Notes: generated by a model from the letters alone, not told the origin. DNA of 13,508 nucleotides from Actinomycetes bacterium (GCA_023460175.1 JAEWRC010000086.1:1-13508); one strand, 5' to 3'. Positions 1-6,429 are shown, counted from the stretch's first letter. Numbers and translations: made by a program.

Positions 1-643
1 CGTAACGCAGTTGGGGCATCCGCGGGTTGACCTCGTCGAGGATCGCGTTGCCGTTGACCAGCGACTCGCCGAACTTGTCACCCAGGCCGGTCAGCGATTC
101 GGCCGCCGCGCTCAGCGTCAGGTTCAGCTTGATCGGGTCGATCTGCTCGGAGATCGAGGTGATGGTCTCGAACAGCGTGTTGAACTCCGTGGTCACCCCC
201 GAGACGTCGATGACGTCGTCGGAGCTGATCCGTTGGGCCACCGGGTCCTTCGGCGAGGTGAATGACACGTACTTGTTGCCGAACACCGTGGTGGCCTGGA
301 TGTTGGCCTGCACGTTGGCCGGGATCAGATCGATGTAGCGGGGGTCGACGTCCAACGTCAACTGCGCCTTGGTGGTGCCGTCCTGCTCCAGCGGATTCAC
401 CGCGGCCACCCGGCCGATCTGGACGCCGTTGAACGTCACCTTCGAACCGGGGTCCATCACCAGACCCGCGCGCTCGGCGACCAGCGTCAGCTCGGTCTTG
501 TCGTCGAAGCCGCCGCGGAACTGGATGTAGAGCACCGTGGCCACCAGCGCGGTGACCAACGCGAAGACCAGCCCCGCCAACTTGTACGGCGGGGTGCGCG
601 GTTTGTTCTCGCCTGCGCGAACCTGATCCATCCGTGTCGTCAT
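1..643 (-). CDS. mce1A: Mce-family lipid-transfer protein Mce1A, N-terminal part (3' end beyond window)
   Basis: This is the substrate-binding/tunnel subunit of a mycobacterial Mce lipid importer. It is anchored in the inner membrane and reaches across the periplasm. Only the first 214 codons are present. A short cytoplasmic leader (1-20) is followed by one membrane helix (about 21-43, ending YIQFRGGF). The MCE/MlaD domain spans about 50-130 and includes RAGLVMDPGSKVTFNGVQIG and LDVDPRYIDLIPANV. The beginning of the Mce helical region follows (LNLTLSAAAESLTGLGDKFGES). The wording closely matches M. tuberculosis Mce1A (Rv0169) as I remember it. ATG at 643 is chosen because it lies 4 nt after the yrbE1B stop and gives an MTT... 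start like Rv0169; a second ATG at 631 is possible. It is the third gene after the yrbE pair, as in every mce operon. Confidence 0.93.
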   Translation of the reverse strand, partial: MTTRMDQVRAGENKPRTPPYKLAGLVFALVTALVATVLYIQFRGGFDDKTELTLVAERAGLVMDPGSKVTFNGVQIGRVAAVNPLEQDGTTKAQLTLDVDPRYIDLIPANVQANIQATTVFGNKYVSFTSPKDPVAQRISSDDVIDVSGVTTEFNTLFETITSISEQIDPIKLNLTLSAAAESLTGLGDKFGESLVNGNAILDEVNPRMPQLRY

Positions 644-647
644 GGCG

Positions 648-1517
648 TCACACCGTCAGGTTGAAGTTCGGGTCGGTGCCATACAGCGCCAACGAAGCGA
701 ACAGGACGACCACCACGATGGCCACCAGCGAGGTGCGCATCGACTTGCCCACGGCCTCCCCGACGCCGACGGCGCCGCCGCTGGCGAAATAGCCGAAGTA
801 GCAATGGTTGAGCATCACGATCACCGACATGATGATCACCTGCAGGAACGACCAGAACACGTCGTCGACGCGCAGGAACGTGTTGAAGTAGTGCGAGTAG
901 GTGCCCACCGACTGCGCGTAGAACACGGTGGTGACCACCTGCGCCGAGAAGAACGACAGCAGGATGGCCATGGCGTACAGCGGGATGATGACGACGGTGC
1001 CGGCCAGGATGCGCGTGGACACCAGGTACGAGATGGACTTGATGCCCATCACTTCCAGCGCGTCGATCTCCTCGCTGATCCGCATGGCGCCCAACTCGGC
1101 GGTGGCGCCGGCGCCGACGGTGGCCGCCAGCGCCTGCCCGGTGACGATGGGCGCGACGACGCGGACGTTGGCCAGTGCGGCGAAGAAGCCCGTGAACGCC
1201 TCCACGCCGATGTTGCCCAGCGAGGCGAAACCCTGGATGGCGATCAGCGACCCCGCGCTCAGCGTGACGAAGCCGATGATGGCCACGGTGCCGCCGATGA
1301 CGGCCATTGCGCCGGTGCCCATGCCGATTTCGGCGATCAGCCGCAGCACCTCGCGCCGATAGTGGCGCAGCGCGTGCACGATCGAGCCGATGGCCTGCAG
1401 GCAGAACCAGGCCACGTGGCCGAGGCTGTCGAGGAACCGGGCCGGCGCGCTGACCAGATTGGTGACCTCCCCGTAGGCCCGGGGGAACCGGCTGCGCAGG
1501 ACTTGAGTGGTCGACAT
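648..1517 (-). CDS. yrbE1B: MlaE/YrbE-type ABC lipid permease subunit B (YrbE1B)
   Basis: This integral-membrane permease pairs with YrbE1A to form the transmembrane core of the Mce1 lipid importer. Its 289 aa equal the length I recall for Rv0168. Hydrophobic segments alternate through the protein. The MlaE-family coupling region is clear at about 146-165 (ISEEIDALEVMGIKSI), preceded by a Gly/Ala-rich segment (GQALAATVGAGATAELGAMR). The C-terminus is hydrophobic and ends NFNLTV. ATG at 1517 follows the yrbE1A stop by 10 nt, and mce1A starts 4 nt after its own stop, so the three genes form one tightly packed translational unit. Energy would come from an Mce ATPase (MceG) encoded elsewhere; none is visible here. 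Confidence 0.95.
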   Translation of the reverse strand: MSTTQVLRSRFPRAYGEVTNLVSAPARFLDSLGHVAWFCLQAIGSIVHALRHYRREVLRLIAEIGMGTGAMAVIGGTVAIIGFVTLSAGSLIAIQGFASLGNIGVEAFTGFFAALANVRVVAPIVTGQALAATVGAGATAELGAMRISEEIDALEVMGIKSISYLVSTRILAGTVVIIPLYAMAILLSFFSAQVVTTVFYAQSVGTYSHYFNTFLRVDDVFWSFLQVIIMSVIVMLNHCYFGYFASGGAVGVGEAVGKSMRTSLVAIVVVVLFASLALYGTDPNFNLTV

Positions 1518-1527
1518 GGCTTACCCC

Positions 1528-2322
1528 TCAGTTCCCGGTCCCGAAGCGGACGCCGATGGTGGTCAGCACGACGTTGACGGCGAACAGCGCCACGACGCAC
1601 AGCACCAACGTCTCGTTGACCGCGGTGCCCACACCCTTGGCGCCGCCCGAGACGGTCAGGCCGCGGTAGCAGCCGACGAGCCCGGCGATGAGTCCGAACG
1701 TCAGCGCCTTGATGACCGAGATGATGACCTCGGGCAGGCCGGTGATCAGCGTCAGCGTCGCGACATAGGCACCCGCCGAGACGTTTTGGATGTAGACGCC
1801 GAAGATGTAGCCGCCGACCAGGCCGATGGTGATCACCGCGCCGTTGAGCAGGAATGCCACGAAGGTCGAGGCGACCACCCGCGGCAGCACCAGGCGGTGG
1901 ATGGGGTCGATGCCCAGCACCTCGAGCGCGTCGATCTCCTCGCGGATGGTCCGGGCGCCGAGGTCCGCGCAGATGGCCGTCGAGCCGGCGCCGGCGACCA
2001 CCAGCACCGTCACCAGCGGCCCGAGCTGGGTCACCGCGCCCAGGGCCGCACCGGCCCCGGAGACGTCGGCGGCACCGAACTCGGCCAACAAGATGTTCAG
2101 CGTGAAGATGATGAGCACCGTCAGCGGGATGGAGACCGCGACGGTGGGCAGGAAGGCCACCCGCATGAGGAACCAGCTCTGCTCGATGAACTCGCGCCAC
2201 TCGAACGGGCGGAGCACCGATTTGCCGGTGAGCACGCACATCCGGAAGAATCCGCCGACCAGTTCCAGGGGGGTGCGCAGTTGGTCGCGCACGTAGCCGG
2301 TGAGGTTCGTCGATGCAGTCAC
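1528..2322 (-). CDS. yrbE1A: MlaE/YrbE-type ABC lipid permease subunit A (YrbE1A)
   Basis: This is the first permease subunit of the Mce1 lipid importer (264 aa, close to the usual 265). The protein is mostly hydrophobic. It carries the MlaE hallmark GAGSTAICADLGARTIREEI followed by DALEVLGIDPIHRLVLPRV, and ends GVRFGTGN, very like Rv0167 from memory. The start is GTG at 2322. An AGAAGG ribosome-binding site (2330-2335) sits 7 nt upstream, and the resulting N-terminus (MTASTNLTGYVRDQL) fits the family. A 271-bp gap separates it from fadD5, unlike the few-base gaps downstream. This suggests that it also has its own internal promoter. Confidence 0.95.
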   Translation of the reverse strand: MTASTNLTGYVRDQLRTPLELVGGFFRMCVLTGKSVLRPFEWREFIEQSWFLMRVAFLPTVAVSIPLTVLIIFTLNILLAEFGAADVSGAGAALGAVTQLGPLVTVLVVAGAGSTAICADLGARTIREEIDALEVLGIDPIHRLVLPRVVASTFVAFLLNGAVITIGLVGGYIFGVYIQNVSAGAYVATLTLITGLPEVIISVIKALTFGLIAGLVGCYRGLTVSGGAKGVGTAVNETLVLCVVALFAVNVVLTTIGVRFGTGN

Positions 2323-2329
2323 CCGGCCG

Positions 2330-2335
2330 CCTTCT
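2330..2335 (-). promoter_or_regulatory. Ribosome-binding site fixing the yrbE1A GTG start
   Basis: Minus-strand AGAAGG lies 7 nt before GTG 2322. It supports the non-ATG start, as no in-frame ATG with a comparable site lies nearby. Confidence 0.65.
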
Positions 2336-2432
2336 GCCGGCCGTGGAGAGAAACGCCCCGAGCGTCGCAGGGCAGCAGCTGGCGGTTCCGCACGCCCCCT
2401 CCTTGGCCCGATCGCGTCAATGTGACCACCGC

Positions 2433-2454
2433 CTTACTACTCTCCAGTAGTAAG
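2433..2454. repeat. Perfect 9-bp inverted repeat upstream of yrbE1A (operator or hairpin)
   Basis: CTTACTACT and AGTAGTAAG are exact reverse complements separated by CTCC. The dyad lies 111-132 bp upstream of the yrbE1A GTG. If the candidate -10 at 2467-2472 is used, it would fall about +7 to +28, a typical repressor position, or form a stem-loop at the 5' end of the mRNA. AT-rich arms in such GC-rich DNA argue for a protein-binding site. There is no T-run, so it does not look like an intrinsic terminator. Confidence 0.6.
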
Positions 2455-2466
2455 CCAGCCCACAGG

Positions 2467-2496
2467 AATGTACCCGATACCGCTTGTCCCCGGTAT
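2467..2496 (-). promoter_or_regulatory. Candidate internal mce1 promoter with flanking dyad
   Basis: Read on the minus strand, TACATT (2472-2467) fits the mycobacterial TANNNT -10 consensus. Immediately upstream is an inverted repeat, ATACCG-N8-CGGTAT (2477-2496), covering the spacer/-35 region. No convincing TTGACA lies at the correct spacing. Transcription would begin near 2460 and give a 5' leader of roughly 140 nt. An intergenic promoter between fadD5 and yrbE1A has been reported for M. tuberculosis mce1; whether it is this site is inference. Confidence 0.35.
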
Positions 2497-2514
2497 GCCA
2501 TCGGCGCGATTAAC

Positions 2515-2542
2515 TCTCAATTGAGACACTCGACAATTTGTC
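2515..2542. repeat. Two adjacent short palindromes downstream of fadD5
   Basis: TCTCAATTGAGA (2515-2526) is a perfect 12-bp palindrome. GACAATTTGTC (2532-2542) is an 11-bp palindrome around a central T. The second overlaps a perfect minus-strand TTGACA (2538-2543), but no TANNNT lies 16-19 bp beyond it, so this is not scored as a promoter. Two dyads 5 bp apart in AT-rich DNA inside a GC-rich genome suggest a regulator-binding region. Confidence 0.45.
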
Positions 2543-2593
2543 AACCCCGTCAATCCCTTCGGATTCGCGCGAAAACCGGCGGATTCGAGGAAC

Positions 2594-4207
2594 TTAACCC
2601 TGCGACTCGGCGTCCGTGTCGGCGCTGAATCGCTCCCGCAGTTCGGTTTTCAAAACTTTGCCGGACGGGTTGCGCGGCAGCGCGTCGACGATCTCCAGAC
2701 CCTTCGGATGCTTGTACCGGGCCAGCCGCGCGCTGAGGAACTCCGCGAGATCCTCGAGGCGGACCTGCGCGTCGGAGACCGCCGCCACCGCGATCGGTAC
2801 CTCACCCCACTTCTCGTGCTTGCGGCCGATGACGGCCACCTCCACGATCGCCGGGTGCGCGGCCAGGACGTTCTCCACCTCGGCGCAGTAGATGTTCTCG
2901 CCGCCGGAGATGATCATGTCCTTCTTGCGGTCGACTACCCAGATGTAACCCTCGTCGTCCATCCGGACCAGATCCCCCGAGTGGAACCAACCGCCGGCGA
3001 ACGCCTCGGCCGTGGCCTGCGGGTTGTTCCAGTAACCGGCCATCAAAGTGGGTGCGCGGTAGACGATTTCGCCGACCTCGCCCACCGGCACGTCGTCCAT
3101 GTTCTCGTCGACCACGCGGGCGGCCACGGTCGGGATGACCCGGCCCACCGAGCCCAGCTTGCGCAGCGCGTCGTCGCCCAGCAGCATCGCCGTCACCGGG
3201 GACATCTCGGTCTGGCCGAACGCCGCCAGGATGTTGGAGTCCGGGAATACCTCGGCCATCTCGCGCAGCAGCGTGTCCGATGCCGGCGCGGCGCCCCAGG
3301 AGATGACGCGCAGCCGGAGGTCGCGCGGTTGCGCGCGCTGCACGGCGCACACGGCCTGCCACTGCGCGGGCACCAGGAAGACACCCGTGACCTTCTCGGC
3401 CTCGAGCAGGTCGAGCAGTTGGCCCGGGTCGAAGGCGCCGAGCGGATTGATCACGATGGGCCGGCCCAGGGTCAGGCCGACCAACAGGTTGCCCACCCCG
3501 GCGATGTGGAACAGCGGCACGCCGATGAAGCCGACGTCGTTGTTGAGGTCCGCGCCGTTGGTGAACAGCATGGTCATGGTCTGACCGGTCAGGTTGGTGT
3601 GGGTCAGCACCGCGCCCTTGGGCCGGCCGGTGGTGCCCGAGGTGTACATGATCAGCGCCGGGTTGTCGTTGGGAACGTCGGCGGCGGGCTGGGTTTCACC
3701 GTCTTCGACGAGCAGGTCCTCGTAGCCCAGCAGGCCGTCCTCGGTGGGCGAGTCGGCCACGATCACCGTCTCGAGCAGCGGGGCCAGCTCGCGCACCGCG
3801 GTCGCGACGCCGGCGAGCACCGGTTCGGTGATGACGACGCGGGCCTCGCAGTCCTGGACCAGGAAGCCGAGTTCGGGCGGGGTGAGGCGGAAGTTCACCG
3901 GGACCGCGATGGCGCCGATCCGGTTGGCGGCCAGCATGGCCTCGATGAACTCGGTGCGGTTGAGCATCAGGATCATCACCCGGTCGCCGAACCCGACCCC
4001 GCGGCGCCGCAGCGCATCACCCAGGGCCGTCACCCGCGCGTCGAGTTCGCCCCAGGTGGTGGTCTTGCCGAGGAACCGCAGCGCGGTCGCCTCGGGCTGC
4101 ATCTGGGCGTGCCGCGTCAACTGGGTCACCCAGTTCTGCCGACGAGCCAGGTAGGGCTGCTCGGCGGGCGTCTGACTGGTCGCACCTTCGGCCAACTGCG
4201 CGGTCAA
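2594..4207 (-). CDS. fadD5: Long-chain fatty acyl-CoA synthetase FadD5
   Basis: This AMP-forming ligase activates fatty acids to acyl-CoA and is the first gene of the mce1 operon, thought to process lipids brought in by Mce1. Residue numbers are from the TTG start (537 aa). The P-loop YTSGTTGRPKG is at 188-198 and the adenylate-binding GQTEMSP at about 331. The SGDL/hinge region DRKKDMIISGGENIY lies at about 410-440, and the catalytic A10 lysine is in NPSGK, K517. The closest match I can recall is Rv0166, including PYLARRQNWV and LVPAQWQAVC. The start is TTG at 4207, because GAGGGAG lies 6 nt upstream and the N-terminus MTAQLA matches Rv0166. An upstream in-frame ATG at 4276 would put coding sequence over the promoter/operator region. 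It is divergent from the GntR gene. Confidence 0.95.
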   Translation of the reverse strand: MTAQLAEGATSQTPAEQPYLARRQNWVTQLTRHAQMQPEATALRFLGKTTTWGELDARVTALGDALRRRGVGFGDRVMILMLNRTEFIEAMLAANRIGAIAVPVNFRLTPPELGFLVQDCEARVVITEPVLAGVATAVRELAPLLETVIVADSPTEDGLLGYEDLLVEDGETQPAADVPNDNPALIMYTSGTTGRPKGAVLTHTNLTGQTMTMLFTNGADLNNDVGFIGVPLFHIAGVGNLLVGLTLGRPIVINPLGAFDPGQLLDLLEAEKVTGVFLVPAQWQAVCAVQRAQPRDLRLRVISWGAAPASDTLLREMAEVFPDSNILAAFGQTEMSPVTAMLLGDDALRKLGSVGRVIPTVAARVVDENMDDVPVGEVGEIVYRAPTLMAGYWNNPQATAEAFAGGWFHSGDLVRMDDEGYIWVVDRKKDMIISGGENIYCAEVENVLAAHPAIVEVAVIGRKHEKWGEVPIAVAAVSDAQVRLEDLAEFLSARLARYKHPKGLEIVDALPRNPSGKVLKTELRERFSADTDAESQG

Positions 4208-4213
4208 CGGTCG

Positions 4214-4220
4214 CTCCCTC
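4214..4220 (-). promoter_or_regulatory. Ribosome-binding site deciding the fadD5 TTG start
   Basis: Minus-strand GAGGGAG lies 6 nt before TTG 4207. No site of this quality precedes the in-frame ATG at 4276. Confidence 0.7.
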
Positions 4221-4238
4221 TTGCTCGGACTTGCGGGA

Positions 4239-4256
4239 ATCTTACATTTGATCAAA
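4239..4256 (-). promoter_or_regulatory. fadD5 promoter -10 with overlapping TTTGATCAAA operator candidate
   Basis: Minus-strand TAAGAT (4244-4239) fits TANNNT and would start transcription near 4232, about 25 nt before TTG 4207. The perfect 10-bp palindrome TTTGATCAAA (4247-4256) begins 2 bp upstream of the -10, within the spacer, where a bound repressor would block RNA polymerase. No good -35 is seen. The divergent GntR protein is the natural candidate to bind here. Confidence 0.45.
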
Positions 4257-4269
4257 CATTGAGTTGTAC

Positions 4270-4280
4270 TGGTCACACTA
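4270..4280. promoter_or_regulatory. GntR/FadR-type operator candidate between fadD5 and mce1R
   Basis: TGGTCACACTA fits the FadR-subfamily GntR consensus T-N-G-T-N3-A-C-N-A at every fixed position. It is centred about 68 bp upstream of the fadD5 start and about 54 bp upstream of the GntR start, so one protein could control both directions. Confidence 0.45.
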
Positions 4281-4328
4281 TGAGTTCAGCGGCATTCAGA
4301 CAAGCCCAACCGGGCGGGAAAGGTCACC

Positions 4329-5021
4329 GTGAACGCACCGGCCCACGCCAAGCCCGCGGCCCGTCGCGCGCTGCGTCGCGAACAACTCTCCGAGGAGGTC
4401 GCCGCGCACCTGCGCACCGCCATCACCTCCGGCGAGTTGCGGCCCGGGACCTTCATCCGGCTCGACGAGACCGCCGCGGCGCTCGGGGTCAGCATCACCC
4501 CGGTGCGCGAGGCGCTGCTGACGCTGCGCGGCGAGGGCATGGTGCGCCTCGAACCGCACCGCGGCCACGTCGTGATGCCGCTGAACGAAGTCGACATCGA
4601 GGACATCTTCTGGCTGCAGGCGACCATCGCCAAGGAACTGGCCGCCTCCGCGGTCGCGAACATCACCGCCGAACAGATCGACACCCTCGTCGCCCTCAAC
4701 GACGAACTGGCGCGCGCCGTCGACGCCGGCGATGTGGAGGCGGTGCAGGCCGCCGAGTTCGCCTTCCACCGCGCGTTCAACCACAGCGCCGAGCGGACCA
4801 AGCTGGCCTGGTTCCTGCTCCACGTCGCGCGCTACATGCCGGCCAAGGTGTACGCCTCGGACCCCGACTGGGGCGCCCAGGCCGTCGCCAACCACAAACA
4901 GCTCATCGAGGCGCTGCGCCAAGGCGATGTGGACACCGTCGTCGAACTCACCGAATGGCAGTTCACCGACGGCGCGCGGCGGCTCACCGGCCTGCTCCGG
5001 GACAGCGGGATGTGGGACTGA
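4329..5021 (+). CDS. mce1R: GntR-family (FCD/FadR-like) transcriptional repressor of the mce1 operon, Mce1R-like
   Basis: Probable lipid-responsive repressor of the divergent fadD5-yrbE1AB-mce1 operon. This 230-aa protein has an N-terminal winged helix-turn-helix (about 16-83, with LDETAAALGVSITPVREALLTLRGEG and the wing LEPHRGHVV). An all-helical FCD ligand-binding domain follows (about 89-222, with FHRAFNHSAE and NHKQLIEAL). The usual third FCD metal-binding His near the C-terminus appears to be replaced around TEWQFTDGARR. GTG at 4329 is preceded by GGGAAAGG with 5-nt spacing. Position and orientation match Rv0165c (Mce1R) next to fadD5. Its stop lies 7 nt from the convergent stop of the small acidic-protein gene. 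Confidence 0.88.
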   Translation: MNAPAHAKPAARRALRREQLSEEVAAHLRTAITSGELRPGTFIRLDETAAALGVSITPVREALLTLRGEGMVRLEPHRGHVVMPLNEVDIEDIFWLQATIAKELAASAVANITAEQIDTLVALNDELARAVDAGDVEAVQAAEFAFHRAFNHSAERTKLAWFLLHVARYMPAKVYASDPDWGAQAVANHKQLIEALRQGDVDTVVELTEWQFTDGARRLTGLLRDSGMWD

Positions 5022-5028
5022 CCGTCCG

Positions 5029-5223
5029 CTATTCGGCGCTGTCCTCGTACCCGTCGTCGGACAGGTCGACGACCTCGCGCTGCTCGCTGTAGTCCACCGG
5101 ATCGGTCTCCAGCGGGATCTCGGTGACGGGCTCGTCGTCGTCGAGGTCGGAGTCGTCGAGGCCGGACGTCTGTTCGGCCACGTCGGCGGGATTTGCCTGC
5201 GGAAGCGGATCGGAGTTCGGCAT
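5029..5223 (-). CDS. Small acidic hypothetical protein (64 aa)
   Basis: No family is recognised. The 64-residue product is strongly acidic (many Asp/Glu, e.g. LDDSDLDDDEP and DLSDDGYEDSAE), with few Lys/Arg and no hydrophobic helix. It is probably cytosolic and largely disordered. ATG at 5223 has no Shine-Dalgarno, but minus-strand TACAGT (5236-5231) ends 7 nt before it, the spacing that places the transcription start at the ATG itself (leaderless mRNA). It lies 31 nt after the SRPBCC stop and converges with mce1R. The frame reads cleanly and has Gly/Ser/Asp codon use like its neighbours, so I favour a real gene. Confidence 0.65.
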   Translation of the reverse strand: MPNSDPLPQANPADVAEQTSGLDDSDLDDDEPVTEIPLETDPVDYSEQREVVDLSDDGYEDSAE

Positions 5224-5224
5224 A

Positions 5225-5238
5225 CCTACGACTGTAGG
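5225..5238 (-). promoter_or_regulatory. Leaderless promoter with small dyad for the acidic-protein gene
   Basis: Minus-strand -10 TACAGT (5236-5231) lies 7 nt before ATG 5223. It overlaps the inverted repeat CCTAC-GACT-GTAGG (5225-5238). A weak -35 (CTGACT, 5258-5253) lies 16 bp upstream, inside the end of the SRPBCC gene. Confidence 0.45.
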
Positions 5239-5254
5239 CCGAAACCGGCGGGAG

Positions 5255-5692
5255 TCAGCCGGCCAGCGCCTCGGCGCGCGCCTTGAGGTTGTCGGCCAGG
5301 TGCTCGAGGGCCTCGTTGGCGACCTTCTTGACCATCATCGCCGGCACCGGGAACGTGGTCTCGACGTCCATGTCGACGGTCAGCAGCGACGTCGGGCCCA
5401 TGCCGACCACGGAGAACAACTGCTCCTGCTTGGAGAAGTGCTCACCCTGCTGCATCACCGTCTGGATCTGGTTGGGCGCCGGGTAGTAGACGGCCTGGAT
5501 GTAGGTGCCCTCGTTGCCCTGGATCAGGGTGTCCAGACGCAACTGACTGGGCCGGCCGTCGTCGTAGCGGTGCAGGATCCAGCAGCCCTTGACCTCTTCG
5601 TTCCACTGCGGGTACGCCTCGAAATCCGCGACGATCGACAGGATCAACGCCTCGTCGGCGGCCACTTCCAGGGTCTTGCTCACGATGGGCAT
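5255..5692 (-). CDS. SRPBCC-fold (polyketide cyclase/dehydrase, START-like) protein, Rv0164/TB18.5-like
   Basis: This 145-aa single-domain protein of the SRPBCC/START-like superfamily has a deep pocket fold that usually binds lipids or other hydrophobic ligands; no reaction can be assigned. Visible family features are the N-terminal strand SKTLEVAADEALILSIVADF, then YPQWNEEVKGC, DGRPSQLRLDT, IQTVMQQGEHFSKQEQLFSV and the C-terminal amphipathic helix (NEALEHLADNLKARAEALAG). It closely resembles M. tuberculosis Rv0164 from memory, which also lies next to mce1R with the same relative orientation. ATG at 5692 is preceded by a weak TAGGA. It starts 49 nt after the tetR stop, so it may be cotranscribed with tetR. 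A role in lipid handling with Mce1 is inference from position. Confidence 0.88.
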   Translation of the reverse strand: MPIVSKTLEVAADEALILSIVADFEAYPQWNEEVKGCWILHRYDDGRPSQLRLDTLIQGNEGTYIQAVYYPAPNQIQTVMQQGEHFSKQEQLFSVVGMGPTSLLTVDMDVETTFPVPAMMVKKVANEALEHLADNLKARAEALAG

Positions 5693-5741
5693 TGCGGAAT
5701 CCTAACGGCAGCGCCGCCGTCGCCCCGAACTACTTCTCGGC

Positions 5742-6386
5742 CTACTTCTCTGAGCTGGCCAGACCCAGGCCCAGGGGCGACTCGGTGCGGACGTTCTCGT
5801 CGCGGATCAGGCCGCGCAACAACGCCAGGCTGAACTCCGCGGCGATCTCCTTCTCGCTGCGCCGACCGTGCGGCCGCAGCCAGCGGTAGGCGCCCAGGGT
5901 CATGCCGATGTAGCCCAGCGCCAGCACATGGGAGTCGCACGGGTAGAACTCGCCGCTGGCAATGCCGCGGTCGATCAGGCCGTGGACGTGCTCGTAGACC
6001 TGGGTCTCGGTCTTGCGGACCTCGGCGACCTGCTCCTCGGTGAACCACTCGGCGATGTAGGGCTGCTCCTGGAAGTACACCGCCGCGCCCTCGGGGTTCT
6101 CGGCGATCTGGTTCAGCAGCCGCAGGGTGTATTGGTAGAGCGCCTCGCGCGCGGACCACGACGGGTCGTCGTGGACGGCGGCCAGGGTCCGCTGGCCGGC
6201 CCGCTGATAGATGTCGAACAGGATCAGCGACTTGCTCGCGTAGTAGTGATAGACCGTCGCCTTGTTCAGCCCCACGACATCGGCGACATCATCCATCCGG
6301 GTGCCGTGGTAGCCGCGGGCGGCGAACAGCTTGGTGGCTACGGCCAGCAACTCTTCGCGGCGGGTCTGGCCGTTCTCTGGCGGCAT
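5742..6386 (-). CDS. TetR-family transcriptional regulator (Rv0158-like, KstR2-related)
   Basis: This repressor has 214 aa, the length I recall for Rv0158. The N-terminal TetR DNA-binding domain covers about 8-58, with FAARGYHGTRMDDVADVVGL and the recognition-helix signature NKATVYHYYASK. The C-terminal ligand domain (about 80-200) contains YFQEQPYIAEWFTEEQ and LGYIGMTLGAYRWL. The HTH resembles regulators of acyl-CoA and cholesterol-ring catabolism such as KstR2, so an acyl-CoA ligand is plausible but inferred. ATG at 6386 is used; the ribosome-binding site (AGAGAG) is weak. A CAACTAGTTG palindrome in its promoter suggests autorepression. The gene ends with a duplicated GAGAAGTAG unit that gives a second in-frame stop. 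Confidence 0.9.
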   Translation of the reverse strand: MPPENGQTRREELLAVATKLFAARGYHGTRMDDVADVVGLNKATVYHYYASKSLILFDIYQRAGQRTLAAVHDDPSWSAREALYQYTLRLLNQIAENPEGAAVYFQEQPYIAEWFTEEQVAEVRKTETQVYEHVHGLIDRGIASGEFYPCDSHVLALGYIGMTLGAYRWLRPHGRRSEKEIAAEFSLALLRGLIRDENVRTESPLGLGLASSEK

Positions 6387-6429
6387 TCTCTACTCTCTGC
6401 GTACGGCGGGGAAACCCCGGGTTACCAAT

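Noticed and set aside
2538..2543. Perfect minus-strand TTGACA as the -35 of a promoter
   Set aside because: No TANNNT hexamer lies 16-19 bp downstream; the TTGACA overlaps a palindrome and may be coincidental.
642..2628. Long plus-strand frames opposite yrbE1A and yrbE1B
   Set aside because: Their products are His/Asp/Arg-rich shadows of the permease genes, which show intact MlaE motifs on the minus strand.
4208..4276. Longer fadD5 starting at ATG 4276
   Set aside because: The 23 extra residues are not family-like, there is no ribosome-binding site, and the stretch holds the likely promoter and operators.
2708..5092. A 794-codon open frame on the plus strand antisense to fadD5 and continuing through the GntR gene
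   Set aside because: Its product is Arg/His/Gly-rich low-complexity sequence with no family match. Both underlying genes have clear domains in other frames. It is a GC-rich antisense artefact.
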